Origin: Mycolicibacterium aurum
Lineage (GTDB): Bacteria > Actinomycetota > Actinomycetes > Mycobacteriales > Mycobacteriaceae
Assembly (NCBI RefSeq): GCF_900637195.1
Contig: NZ_LR134356.1
Span: forward strand, 5,766,001 to 5,830,000
Length of the DNA: 64,000 nucleotides
Direction: 5' to 3'
Positions within the stretch are counted from its first letter, which is position 1. Every line of letters starts with the position of its first letter. The translations under genes were made by a program, and so were the position numbers. The notes beneath the pieces are model-generated. The model saw nothing but the letters and a program-made list of their open reading frames with translations, was not told where the DNA came from and did not search any database. Positions 49,192 through 57,320 of this stretch are shown here, in pieces.

Positions 49192-50608
49192 TCGCCTCCC
49201 GAAGAGCGGTGCGGTCGACATCCCCCTTTGCGGTCAGGGGTAGCCGTTCGACGATCGAGAGACGTTCAGGCACTTCATATTTCGCCAGTCGCGTGCGGGT
49301 GTAGGAACCGAGATCCGCTTCACTGAATCGCGTTCCCGCCGCCGCGACGACGGCGGCCGCCACCCGCTCGCCGTAGACGGTGTCGGGCATTCCGAACACC
49401 GCCGCCTGCGCGACGCCGGGGTATCCGGCGAGGATCTGCTCGACGTGCTCGGGTGAGATCTTCTCGCCGCCGCGGTTAATGACGTTCTTGATCCGCCCGG
49501 TGATGGCCAGGTTGCCGCGGTCGTCGAGCGTCCCGAGATCTCCTGTGCGCAGCCAACCGTCGGTGAATGCGCCGTCACTGCGCGCCGGGTCCCCCAGGTA
49601 TCCACGCGCGACGGTGGGCCCGGACAACCAGACCTCGCCGTCGACGATCGTCGCCCTCGCGCCTGTCGGTACCCCGACCGTGGTCCGGCGGACCGCGGCG
49701 CTGTCGGCCGGTGTGCATCCGGTGACGTGATGGGTGGCCTCGGTCATCCCGTATGCCGCCAGCACGGGCACCCCGTAGACGGATTCCATCCGTGCGGCGA
49801 GCTCCGGGGCCAGCGGCGCGCTGCAGCTGCGGACGAAGCGCAGTGCGCCGACGTCGCGGTCGTCGACTCGATCCAGGACGATCCGATGGATCGTCGGCAC
49901 CGCCGTGTACCACGTCGCACCCGCGGCAGCCATGTCGTCCCAGAACGTGCCCGCGCTGAACCTGCCGCCTGCAGGCAGCAGCACGGCGGCGCCCCCCGAC
50001 AGGCTGGTGAGCAGGGCGGCGACCAGCCCGTGTCCGTGGAACAGCGGCATCACGGCCACCGTCGCGTCACCCGAGGTCAGCCCGTAGGTGTGGGCGATCG
50101 TCGCGACGGACGCGCCGAGGGCCTGACGGGTCCACGGCACCATCTTGGGGGTCCCGGTGGTGCCCGACGTGAACATGATGAGGACATCGTCGGGGGTCAG
50201 GCCGACGGGCGGCGCCGCCGTCCGCGGTGGCCCGTCGGCGTGCACGCGCAGTCCTCTCACCTTCCAGACCCGCTGGCCGGCAAGGCTTTCTGCAGCAGGA
50301 ACCGGTCCCGCCAGCACCACTCGCGCTCCGCTCATGTCCAGACGGCTGCGGATTCCCGCCTCGGGCAGTGCCGGATCCATCGGCGCCACGGCCAGCCCGG
50401 CCCGCGCAGCACCGAGGAGGGCGACCACGAACTCCACGGTGTTCTCCGCGAGCACCGCGACGACGTCGCCGGTGCGCAACCCGTGCCCGAGCAAGGTGCG
50501 GCTGACCTCGCCCACCGCGTCGTGTAGCCGGGCGTAGGTCAGGACCTCTCGATCGGCGCCCACGATCAGTGCCGTCGCGTGCGGGGGGTGGTCCGCAATG
50601 GTCGTCAT
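49184..50608 (-). CDS. fadD7: Acyl-CoA synthetase, FadD7-like (probable oxalate-CoA ligase)
   Basis: A 474-residue ANL-superfamily adenylating enzyme. The P-loop motif is MFTSGTTGTPKMVPWT, with VLAAYGMTEATHHVTGCTPA, the hinge Asp in GWLRTGDLGTLDDRGNLAIT and the C-terminal Lys in VERLPLTAKGDVDR. The gene is coupled to oxalyl-CoA decarboxylase by an ATGA overlap, as in the M. tuberculosis Rv0119/Rv0118c neighbourhood. It resembles the Pcs60/AAE3 ligases that activate oxalate, so oxalyl-CoA is the likely product. The protein is a little shorter than many FadDs but no motif is missing. Confidence 0.85.
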   Translation of the reverse strand: MTTIADHPPHATALIVGADREVLTYARLHDAVGEVSRTLLGHGLRTGDVVAVLAENTVEFVVALLGAARAGLAVAPMDPALPEAGIRSRLDMSGARVVLAGPVPAAESLAGQRVWKVRGLRVHADGPPRTAAPPVGLTPDDVLIMFTSGTTGTPKMVPWTRQALGASVATIAHTYGLTSGDATVAVMPLFHGHGLVAALLTSLSGGAAVLLPAGGRFSAGTFWDDMAAAGATWYTAVPTIHRIVLDRVDDRDVGALRFVRSCSAPLAPELAARMESVYGVPVLAAYGMTEATHHVTGCTPADSAAVRRTTVGVPTGARATIVDGEVWLSGPTVARGYLGDPARSDGAFTDGWLRTGDLGTLDDRGNLAITGRIKNVINRGGEKISPEHVEQILAGYPGVAQAAVFGMPDTVYGERVAAAVVAAAGTRFSEADLGSYTRTRLAKYEVPERLSIVERLPLTAKGDVDRTALREAIS

Positions 50609-52308
50609 CGCCGGGCTCCGTTCAGTACAGGGTTGAGGTCGGTCAGGTGGCCGCTCTCGGTGCCGTCCGTGGGATCGATGACACAGTTGATCAGCGTCGG
50701 TGTGCGTGAGGCGATGGCCGCACTGAGCGCCGATCCCAGTTCGGCCGGGTTGGTGGCGAGATAACCTGTTGCCCCGAAAGATTCGGCCAGCACGTGGTAA
50801 CGCGTCGACTGCAGCAACCGGGTCGGTGCGGGGTCGGGGGACGCCGGGTCGGCCTCGTCGCCGCGGTAGATGCCGCCGTTGTTGAAGATCACGACGGTGA
50901 CGGGTAGCCCGTAGCGGCAGATGGTCTCCATCTCCATTCCCGAAAACCCGAATGCGCTGTCGCCTTCGATCGCCACCACCGGTCCCCCGGTCTCGACAGT
51001 CGCCGCCACCGCATACCCGAGTCCGACGCCCATCACCCCCCAGGTGCCGCTGTCCAGGCGGTGCCGCGGCAAGGGCATGTCGATCACGTTGCGGGTGTGG
51101 TCGAGGGTGTTGGCGCCCTCGTTCACCAGGTGGACGTCCGGATGGTCGGCGAGCACGTCGCGGATCGCACGCAGCGCCGGGTAGAAACCCATCGGGTCGG
51201 TGTCGACGGCCAGTCTGGCCGACAACGCTGCCTTGTTCGCGGCGGCCTTCTCCGCCAGCCGGTCCCGCCAGGACGGCGGCACGGCGATGCGCGCCGTTCC
51301 CGGGTGGCGGTTCACCGCCTCCATCACCGAGGCGATGTCGCCGACCAGCGGGGCCGCGATGGTCTGATTGCTGTCCAGCTCGGTCGGGTCGATCTCGACC
51401 TGGATGAACTGTGCCTCCGGATTCCAGCGGGGCGCATCCCCGTGAGCCAGCAGCCAGTTCAACCGGGCGCCCACCAGCATGACGACGTCGGCCTGCCGCA
51501 TTGCCAGCGACCGCGCGGCTGCCACCGACTGGGGATGGTCGTCGGGCAGCAGTCCCTTGGCCATCGACATCGGCAGGAACGGCACCCCGGTGGCCTCCAC
51601 GAAACGACGGATCGAGCCCTCGCTCCTGGAATACGCGGCGCCTTTACCGAGGACGACGAGGGGCCGCTCGGCACCGGACAGCAGCGCGACGGCCCGGTCG
51701 ACGGCAGCGTCGGACGGGTACTGCCGCGGTGCCGGGTCGACGACGGTGCGCAGGGAGGCCGCGCCGACGTCGCCGTCGATCACCTCGCTGAGCACGGCGG
51801 CCGGGATGTCCAGGTAGACGCCCCCGGGCCTGCCTGACGTCGCGGTGCGGATGGCCCGCGCGACCGCCAGACCGACGTCGGCGGCGCGGTTCACCCGATA
51901 GGCAGCCTTCGCGAGGGTCTTGGCGACCGCGAGCTGATCGAGTTCCTCGTAGTCGCCGCGGCCCAGGTCGACGATCGCCCGGTCGCTGGAGCCGGCGATC
52001 TGGATCATCGGGAAACAGTTGGTGGTCGCGTTGGCCAGTGCCACCAGGCCGTTCAGGAAGCCCGGTCCCGACACCGTCATGCAGACGCCCGGCCTGCCGG
52101 TGAGGAACCCGGCTGCCGCGGCGGCGTGGCCTGCCGCGCTCTCGTGGCGGAAGCCCAGAAAGCGGATCCCTTCGGCCTGGGCCAGCCGCGCCAGGTCGGT
52201 GATGGGGATCCCGACGAGTCCATAGATCGTGGACACGCCGTTGCGCTTCAGCGCCTCCACGACCAGGTGGGCGCCGTCGGTGTCCGGTGTCGCCGATGTC
52301 TGGGTCAT
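50605..52308 (-). CDS. oxcA: Oxalyl-CoA decarboxylase
   Basis: A 567-residue thiamine-diphosphate enzyme that converts oxalyl-CoA to formyl-CoA and CO2. It matches the Oxalobacter enzyme closely: STIYGLVGIPITDLARLAQA, the activating Glu in GFRHESAAGHAAAAAGFLTG, RPGVCMTVSGPGFLNGLVAL, SSDRAIVDLGRGDYEELDQ, RLDSGTWGVMGVG and the ThDP-metal motif VAIEGDSAFGFSGMEMETIC, with FNNGGIYRGDEADP. GAGGGT lies about 6 nt before ATG 52308. With FadD7 it forms a two-gene oxalate breakdown operon. No formyl-CoA transferase gene is visible in the window. Confidence 0.94.
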   Translation of the reverse strand: MTQTSATPDTDGAHLVVEALKRNGVSTIYGLVGIPITDLARLAQAEGIRFLGFRHESAAGHAAAAAGFLTGRPGVCMTVSGPGFLNGLVALANATTNCFPMIQIAGSSDRAIVDLGRGDYEELDQLAVAKTLAKAAYRVNRAADVGLAVARAIRTATSGRPGGVYLDIPAAVLSEVIDGDVGAASLRTVVDPAPRQYPSDAAVDRAVALLSGAERPLVVLGKGAAYSRSEGSIRRFVEATGVPFLPMSMAKGLLPDDHPQSVAAARSLAMRQADVVMLVGARLNWLLAHGDAPRWNPEAQFIQVEIDPTELDSNQTIAAPLVGDIASVMEAVNRHPGTARIAVPPSWRDRLAEKAAANKAALSARLAVDTDPMGFYPALRAIRDVLADHPDVHLVNEGANTLDHTRNVIDMPLPRHRLDSGTWGVMGVGLGYAVAATVETGGPVVAIEGDSAFGFSGMEMETICRYGLPVTVVIFNNGGIYRGDEADPASPDPAPTRLLQSTRYHVLAESFGATGYLATNPAELGSALSAAIASRTPTLINCVIDPTDGTESGHLTDLNPVLNGARR

Positions 52309-52330
52309 GCCTCGACCCTCGTCCTCGCGG

Positions 52331-52341
52331 GACACCGTGTC
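52331..52341. promoter_or_regulatory. Short palindrome GACAC-C-GTGTC upstream of oxcA
   Basis: An 11-bp perfect palindrome lies 22 bp upstream of the oxcA start in the 109-bp divergent region shared with the MOSC gene. It is a possible operator; it could equally be chance. Confidence 0.25.
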
Positions 52342-52417
52342 GCCATTGCTGGCCGCAAATCGCGGTTCCGGGTAGCCGGTAGGAATCCGTCCCCGCGAGA
52401 TGCGGTTAGCTTTCGGT

Positions 52418-53065
52418 ATGGCATCGGTGTTGACGGTGAACATGGCGGCAGCCCCTATCCGCCTCGGTACGCGCCGCTCGGGGATCGACAAGCGGCCCAG
52501 CGCCGAGCCGCTGGCCGTGCGCGCGCCGGGCCCGCGCAAGGGCGGCCTCGGCAGTGGCGTCGTGGGTGATTCCGTCTGCGACAGCAAGCATCACGGCGGC
52601 GACGACCAGGCCGTGTACGCCTACGGGCGGGAGGACCTGGACCGCTGGGAGGGCGAGCTGGGCCGTGAACTGTCCAACGGCATGTTCGGGGAGAACCTGA
52701 CGACCGCAGGGGCGGACCTGACCGCGTGCCTCATCGGGGAACGCTGGTCGGTGGGCGATGACGGCCTGCTGCTTGAGGTCACCAGCCCGCGCACCCCCTG
52801 CCAGACGTTCGTGAAGCGGCTGGAGATCCCCGGCTGGATCAAGACGTTCACCGCCGCGGGCCTGCCCGGCGCCTACTTCCGGGTCATCGAGCCGGGCACG
52901 GTGCGGGCCGGTGACAGCATCGAGGTGGTGTCGCGTCCCGACCATGCGGTGACCATCGGCATGGTGTTCCGCGCGCTGATGGGTGAACGCACGCTGTGGC
53001 CGGCACTGGCCCCCGCCGATGCGCTGCCCGACAAGATCAAGCAGCAGGTGGCCAAGCACAGTTGA
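52418..53065 (+). CDS. MOSC-domain protein (YiiM-like)
   Basis: A 215-residue MOSC protein. These proteins carry or transfer sulfur, or handle N-hydroxylated compounds with a molybdenum cofactor. Family features are SVLTVNMAAAP at the start, the long spacer to DQAVYAYGREDLDRWEGELG, LSNGMFGENLTTAGADLTAC and the conserved Cys in VTSPRTPCQTFVKRLEIPGW. The C-terminal helical tail ends PDKIKQQVAKHS. ATG 52418 has TAGCTT 5 nt upstream, slightly close for a leaderless -10; ATG 52400 is an alternative. It is followed by a terminator hairpin. Confidence 0.85.
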   Translation: MASVLTVNMAAAPIRLGTRRSGIDKRPSAEPLAVRAPGPRKGGLGSGVVGDSVCDSKHHGGDDQAVYAYGREDLDRWEGELGRELSNGMFGENLTTAGADLTACLIGERWSVGDDGLLLEVTSPRTPCQTFVKRLEIPGWIKTFTAAGLPGAYFRVIEPGTVRAGDSIEVVSRPDHAVTIGMVFRALMGERTLWPALAPADALPDKIKQQVAKHS

Positions 53066-53125
53066 GGCCCGCGTCGGACCGCCCGCCCGATCGACCGGGC
53101 ATGCAGCCCGATGTGAACTGAATCT

Positions 53126-53157
53126 CAAACCGGCCGGCGACGACGACGGCCGGTTTG
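53126..53157 (+). terminator. Terminator hairpin after the MOSC gene
   Basis: A perfect 11-bp stem (53126-53136 with 53147-53157) closes a 10-nt loop, 60 bp after the stop codon. The descending arm ends GGTTTG. Confidence 0.75.
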
Positions 53158-53250
53158 GTCACCCGTGGCTGCCGGGAACGCCTTCAGGACGCGACGCTGT
53201 TGTCGCGCTTCCGAGATTCCTCGACGCCGACCCAGGAGCTCTTCTCTGGC

Positions 53251-54444
53251 ATGGACGACGCGATCCCCTTCGACTCTGCAACCCAACTCGCCGTCACCGC
53301 AGCGTGGCTGGCCGGCGCGATAGCCGTCGCCTATGTGGTGGGCCTCGCCATCTCGTGGCTGCTCCAGCGGCTGGGCAGACGCAGCGCGGTGCTCTCCGAC
53401 GTCGCTTCCCTGACCCGTCTTCCGCTGCGCGCCACCCTGGTGGTGATCGCGGCCGGCGCAGCCCTGAGGCACGCCACGGATCCGGCGTCGGGATGGCGGG
53501 GCTGGGTGGACCACATGCTGGTCATCCTCCTCATCGGCACGCTGACCTGGGTGCTGGTCAGCCTCGTGCGGGTCGCCGAGCGGCAGGTCATCGCCCGGTT
53601 CGCCGGTGGTGACACCGGGCTTACCGACGCCGACCGGCACCGCCGCAAGATCAAGACCCAGGTGTTGACCCTGCGCCGAATCGTCGTCGCCATCGTGGTG
53701 GTGCTCGGCGCCGCAGCAGCGCTGATGACCTTCCCGTCGTTCAGCGACATCGGTAAGACACTGTTCGCCTCGGCCGGGGTGCTGACCGTGGTCGCCGGCC
53801 TGGCCGCGCAGACGTCGCTCGGTTCGGTGTTCGCGGGAATCCAGATCGCCTTCTCCGACGCGATCCGCGTCGGCGATGTCGTTGTGCTGGAGGAGGAGTG
53901 GGGGCGGATCGAGGAGATCACGCTGACCTATGTGGTCGTACACCTGTGGGATGAACGCAGGTTGGTGCTGCCGTGCACGTACTTCACCACGACGCCGTTC
54001 CAGAACTGGACCCGCAACGCCACCGAGCTGCTCGGCACCGCGGAGCTCGATGTCGATTTCACGATTCCGTTCGCTGCGATGCGTGCCGAGCTGGACCGGA
54101 TACTCCATGCCAACACGCTGTGGGACGGCCGGGTCGGCGTCCTGCAGGTCACCGATGCCGTCGAAGGCTTGGTCCGGGTGCGCATGCTTGTCAGCGCGTC
54201 GAACGCGGGCGCTCTGTTCGATCTGAGGTGCGATATCCGTGAGGGCATGGTCGAGTGGCTGCAGCGCACGAATCCGGGCGCACTGCCCCGCAAGCGCATC
54301 GAGCACCAGACCGACACCGAGCGGGACGTGTCGAACGGTGTGGCGCACCTGGGCACGTCACAGGCCGACTCCGGGCTGTTCAGCGGGAACGCCGAAGCGG
54401 AGCGTCGCGGCCGGGCGCTGGCAGGCGTGCACTACGACGGTTAG
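53251..54444 (+). CDS. MscS-family mechanosensitive ion channel
   Basis: A 397-residue inner-membrane channel that opens on membrane stretch. Four hydrophobic segments are visible: LAVTAAWLAGAIAVAYVVGL, LPLRATLVVIAAGAALRH, MLVILLIGTLTWVLVSLV and VVAIVVVLGAAAALMTF. The pore helix and beta domain follow: SAGVLTVVAGLAAQTSLGSV, FAGIQIAFSDAIRVGDVVVL, the EEWGRIEEITLTYVVVHLWD block and RRLVLPCTYFTTTPFQNWTR. The C-terminal 60 residues are charged and probably flexible. ATG 53251 is the first reasonable start; its AGGAG is rather distant (about 13 nt). Confidence 0.92.
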   Translation: MDDAIPFDSATQLAVTAAWLAGAIAVAYVVGLAISWLLQRLGRRSAVLSDVASLTRLPLRATLVVIAAGAALRHATDPASGWRGWVDHMLVILLIGTLTWVLVSLVRVAERQVIARFAGGDTGLTDADRHRRKIKTQVLTLRRIVVAIVVVLGAAAALMTFPSFSDIGKTLFASAGVLTVVAGLAAQTSLGSVFAGIQIAFSDAIRVGDVVVLEEEWGRIEEITLTYVVVHLWDERRLVLPCTYFTTTPFQNWTRNATELLGTAELDVDFTIPFAAMRAELDRILHANTLWDGRVGVLQVTDAVEGLVRVRMLVSASNAGALFDLRCDIREGMVEWLQRTNPGALPRKRIEHQTDTERDVSNGVAHLGTSQADSGLFSGNAEAERRGRALAGVHYDG

Positions 54445-54462
54445 CGGCGACAGCCGGCGTCC

Positions 54463-54468
54463 TAGCAT
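54463..54468 (+). promoter_or_regulatory. -10 element TAGCAT, predicted leaderless start
   Basis: TAGCAT is followed by GGACGC (6 nt) and GTG 54475 of the APH-like gene. Confidence 0.5.
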
Positions 54469-54474
54469 GGACGC

Positions 54475-55407
54475 GTGTTGCCTGACGAGCTCGCCGACCG
54501 CACGCGACGCGCCACCCGAGCGGCGGTCGATGCGGGCCGCGACCTCGGCCTGCGGGTGGAGCAGGCGACGGTTCTGCATGACGTCTTCTCGGTTGTCGTG
54601 CACCTCGCACCCGAACCCGTGGTGGCACGGATCCCGGTGGTCTTGACCGCAAGTACGGACCCGCACCGGCAAGCCGCCCGTCAGCAGCGCGAACTCGATG
54701 TCGTCGCCTGGCTCGACGGTCACGGTGTCCCGGTGGTGGCGCCCGCCCCCGGGCTTCCGCGCGTGCCGGTCCGCCGCGACGGCTTCCCGATGACGTTCTG
54801 GGAGTTGGCCGACGTCGCCGACGACCATGAGCCTTATCGCGGTGTCGAGGTGTCCTACAGTGCCGAACTGCACGGCCGCCTCGGTGGATATCCGGGCGAT
54901 CTGCCGTTCCTTGCGCCGTTCAACGACGGCCTGCCCGACATGCTCGCCGACCTGCCCGCAGACCGACGACGGGACGCGGTACTGACCCCCGCCGACATCG
55001 ACCGCGCCCGAACGGAGTTCGAGAGCCTGCGCCGGATCCTCCGAGATCGGGGCGCATTCCGCTCCGCCTTTCCCGATGTGCCCGTGCAGGCGATCCAGGG
55101 AGACGGGCCGTCGCACAACGTGATCCGGACCAAGACGGGGATCAAGTTCTCCGATTTCGAGGACGTGTCGTGCGGGCCGGTGGAATGGGATCTCGCACTG
55201 CTGGGCGCCGACGCCGTTGCCGAGTACAACCGTGCCGCGCGTGCCCGCGGCCTGCGCACCGCCGATCCGGAGGTACAGCGGGTGATGGACTGTGCCCGAC
55301 GCCTGCAGTTCGTCGGGTGCGTCACGTTGGTTCCCCAGTTGCCACTGCTGGCCGGCCCGATGACCGCGGCAGTGCAGGAGTGGCGCGACACCGAGCCGTT
55401 CAGCTGA
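54475..55407 (+). CDS. Aminoglycoside phosphotransferase/choline-kinase-fold protein
   Basis: A 310-residue kinase-like protein of the APH family. It has a nucleotide-binding lobe (VLHDVFSVVVHLAPEPVVAR), RQQRELDVVAWLDGHGVPVV, the catalytic loop AIQGDGPSHNVI with Asp and Asn retained, and the metal-binding loop IKFSDFEDVSCGPVEWDLAL. In the catalytic loop the usual His before Gly-Asp is Gln. Members phosphorylate small molecules or antibiotics; no substrate can be assigned here, and resistance should not be assumed. The last 8 bp overlap the convergent DUF4396 gene. Confidence 0.8.
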   Translation: MLPDELADRTRRATRAAVDAGRDLGLRVEQATVLHDVFSVVVHLAPEPVVARIPVVLTASTDPHRQAARQQRELDVVAWLDGHGVPVVAPAPGLPRVPVRRDGFPMTFWELADVADDHEPYRGVEVSYSAELHGRLGGYPGDLPFLAPFNDGLPDMLADLPADRRRDAVLTPADIDRARTEFESLRRILRDRGAFRSAFPDVPVQAIQGDGPSHNVIRTKTGIKFSDFEDVSCGPVEWDLALLGADAVAEYNRAARARGLRTADPEVQRVMDCARRLQFVGCVTLVPQLPLLAGPMTAAVQEWRDTEPFS

Positions 55408-55969
55408 GCTGATCGGCGATCGAGACCACCAGACCACCCAGCATGAAGGCTCCGACGGCCGCGATCAGCGTTGCCGTGCTCAGCGACGGGATGTACCGCC
55501 GCATGCCGCCGACCTCGCGCCCCGCCCCGTGGTACCGGTGGGTCAGCGCGTGGCCCTTACCCCGTTGCAGGAGATAGCGATTGACGGGATACGCGGCGAA
55601 GAACGCCGCGGTCAACGCGATCATCATGCCTACCCAGAACATCGGGTTGACGAGGCCGGCGTTCATCGCGCCCGGCAGGACGGCCATGACAGCGTTGTCG
55701 ACGACTTCCATCGTGAGGATCGACAGCGTGTCTGCCGCCAATACGACACTCAGCGCCGAACCCAGTGCGAGACCCGCCTTCAGCAGCGGAAGCGTGGACA
55801 GCGTGTAGCCGAACAGGAACGCCAGCGCGATGCTCAGCGCGATGGTGACGACGGTGTCCAGACCCAGGGCGGTGCCGGTGATCAGGCCCAGTATCTCGCC
55901 GATGGCGCATCCGGTGAGACAGTGCAGCGTGGCGCTGACCGCCATCGCATTGACGCTCCCATGCTCCAT
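55400..55969 (-). CDS. DUF4396 integral membrane protein
   Basis: A 189-residue membrane protein with about five hydrophobic segments. The family opening TLHCLTGCAIGEILGLITGT is present, with a conserved Cys pair, then LSIALAFLFGYTLSTLPLL, MEVVDNAVMAVLPGAMNAGL, NPMFWVGMMIALTAAFFAAY and a C-terminal helix. A His-containing cytoplasmic loop (HALTHRYHGAG) precedes the last helix. The function is unknown. The start may be ATG 55969, or ATG 55945, which has GGGAG 8 nt upstream. Confidence 0.8.
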   Translation of the reverse strand: MEHGSVNAMAVSATLHCLTGCAIGEILGLITGTALGLDTVVTIALSIALAFLFGYTLSTLPLLKAGLALGSALSVVLAADTLSILTMEVVDNAVMAVLPGAMNAGLVNPMFWVGMMIALTAAFFAAYPVNRYLLQRGKGHALTHRYHGAGREVGGMRRYIPSLSTATLIAAVGAFMLGGLVVSIADQLS

Positions 55970-56011
55970 GGGTCGATTCTTGCCGATGAGTACGGCGCGG
56001 TGGCCAGTGCG

Positions 56012-56434
56012 TCAGGTCGGCAGCCCGTAGTCCATCGGCGGTCCGGCGGGGCCGATGGCTGCCTGGTCGGCGATGGCGGTGGCCACTGCCACCCCGTCGT
56101 GCACGTGCCCGAGCACCACGACGTTCTTCTTCAGACCGGGGGCGCCGATCTGGGCCGTGTCGGGGGTGATGCGGAACGTGGTGGTTTGTCCGTCCGGAGT
56201 GCTCGTCGTCAGCGCGTCCTCGGTTGCTGCGATCACCTGGCCCGTCTGCTGGATGTGCTCCGGCGTGGGAGCGGCGGCGGGGGGCGGCGTGGCCTCCGGC
56301 GCGGCCTGCGGTTGTGCGGCCTGCGCAGTGATCAACCAGCCTGCGGCCCCGGCCACGCCCATCATCGATGCCGTGGTGACGTGATGGCGCCACCGTGAGC
56401 GCCGGTGTCGTCCGGTGTGATGAATGGTTGTCAT
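56012..56434 (-). CDS. Membrane-anchored or secreted hypothetical protein
   Basis: A 140-residue protein without a recognised family. A basic, His/Arg-rich N-terminus (IHHTGRHRRSRWRHH) precedes a hydrophobic helix (about 20-40, MMGVAGAAGWLITAQAA), so it is anchored or exported. After a Pro/Ala linker comes a small strand-rich domain: TTTFRITPDTAQIGAPGLKK and NVVVLGHVHDGVAVATAIAD, reminiscent of an OB-like barrel. ATG 56434 is the likely start. It is on the minus strand between the NUDIX and DUF4396 genes. Confidence 0.65.
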   Translation of the reverse strand: MTTIHHTGRHRRSRWRHHVTTASMMGVAGAAGWLITAQAAQPQAAPEATPPPAAAPTPEHIQQTGQVIAATEDALTTSTPDGQTTTFRITPDTAQIGAPGLKKNVVVLGHVHDGVAVATAIADQAAIGPAGPPMDYGLPT

Positions 56435-56523
56435 ATCCGTCGCATCCAGGTCGGCGATGTTCGCTGTCGACTCCTGACTACCCCGCAGATGCGGAGTGAA
56501 ACACCTTCCGAAGCGGTGCGGCG

Positions 56524-57240
56524 CTACTTCCAGGCGAAGACCGGCTGCTCCAGATCGGCCACCGGGTCGTTGCGGCCCTCCAGGCACAGCCACCTGAGCT
56601 GCAACAGCACCGCACCGGTCGGAGCATGGATCAGGTCGTTGCCCAAGGGGATCTGCACCACCGGTCGCGGACTCTCGGGGATGTCGATGAACCGCGGCGA
56701 GTCCTCACGCAAGAGTTGGTGCAGCCCGACCCGGTAGACGGCGACCACCTCGTCGGGAGCGGGCCGCGGGTCGAGCCGACCTCCACCCCACATCACGACG
56801 GGGGTGATCACGTAGCCCGAACGCGTCGGATAGTCGTCCAGGAGACCGAGGACGGTCGAGTCGGTCAGCGCCACGCCCACCTCCTCGTCGAGTTCCCGCA
56901 GCGCAGCGTCGACCACGGTCTCCCCCGGATCGAGCCGGCCACCGGGCAGCGCCCACTGTGCCGAGTGCGACGAGAGACGAGATGCCCTGCGGCACAGAAG
57001 AAACGATGCACCCCCGGAGACGTCGACCATTCGCCCGTCCAGGTCCTCGGGCATCGGCCGGCCTGCGATCCAGTCCTCGACCGGCGCTGGGTCCACCCTG
57101 TCCTCGCCGACCTGCGAGTCGACCAGAACCACGGCGACGGCGGCATGGCGTTTGGACGGGTCCGACACGACGCGCCGGTCGTGTCGGGTCAGGTGCTCCC
57201 GGATCCGGTTCCGCAGCGCGTCGTCGTATCTGATCGTCAC
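56524..57240 (-). CDS. NUDIX hydrolase
   Basis: A 238-residue pyrophosphohydrolase. The Nudix box is at residues 101-123 (GRLDPGETVVDAALRELDEE and VGV), with all metal-binding Glu residues. The N-terminal extension of about 75 residues includes RHAAVAVVLVDSQ and an acidic insert. The C-terminal part has VVMWGGGRLDPRPAPDEVVA. The substrate is unknown; CoA-type, nucleotide-sugar and mutagenic nucleotide substrates are all possible. GTG 57240 has TAGTCT 6 nt upstream, a leaderless pattern. Confidence 0.88.
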   Translation of the reverse strand: MTIRYDDALRNRIREHLTRHDRRVVSDPSKRHAAVAVVLVDSQVGEDRVDPAPVEDWIAGRPMPEDLDGRMVDVSGGASFLLCRRASRLSSHSAQWALPGGRLDPGETVVDAALRELDEEVGVALTDSTVLGLLDDYPTRSGYVITPVVMWGGGRLDPRPAPDEVVAVYRVGLHQLLREDSPRFIDIPESPRPVVQIPLGNDLIHAPTGAVLLQLRWLCLEGRNDPVADLEQPVFAWK

Positions 57241-57246
57241 CGTTCG

Positions 57247-57252
57247 AGACTA
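57247..57252 (-). promoter_or_regulatory. -10 element TAGTCT, predicted leaderless start
   Basis: On the minus strand TAGTCT is followed by CGAACG (6 nt) and GTG 57240 of the NUDIX gene. Confidence 0.5.
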
Positions 57253-57275
57253 GGTGGCCCCGTCAACACGCCGAA

Positions 57276-57300
57276 GCCGGCACGGATATCCCGTGCCGGC
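57276..57300 (-). terminator. Hairpin after the ferritin-like gene
   Basis: A perfect 10-bp stem (57276-57285 with 57291-57300) with a 5-nt loop lies 21 bp beyond the stop of the minus-strand gene. It lacks a T-tract. Confidence 0.6.
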
Positions 57301-57320
57301 CCGGCGAGAGAATCGATATC

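Noticed and set aside
54475..55407. Calling the APH-like gene an aminoglycoside resistance gene
   Set aside because: Only the kinase fold is supported. The catalytic loop is atypical and many such homologues act on other small molecules.
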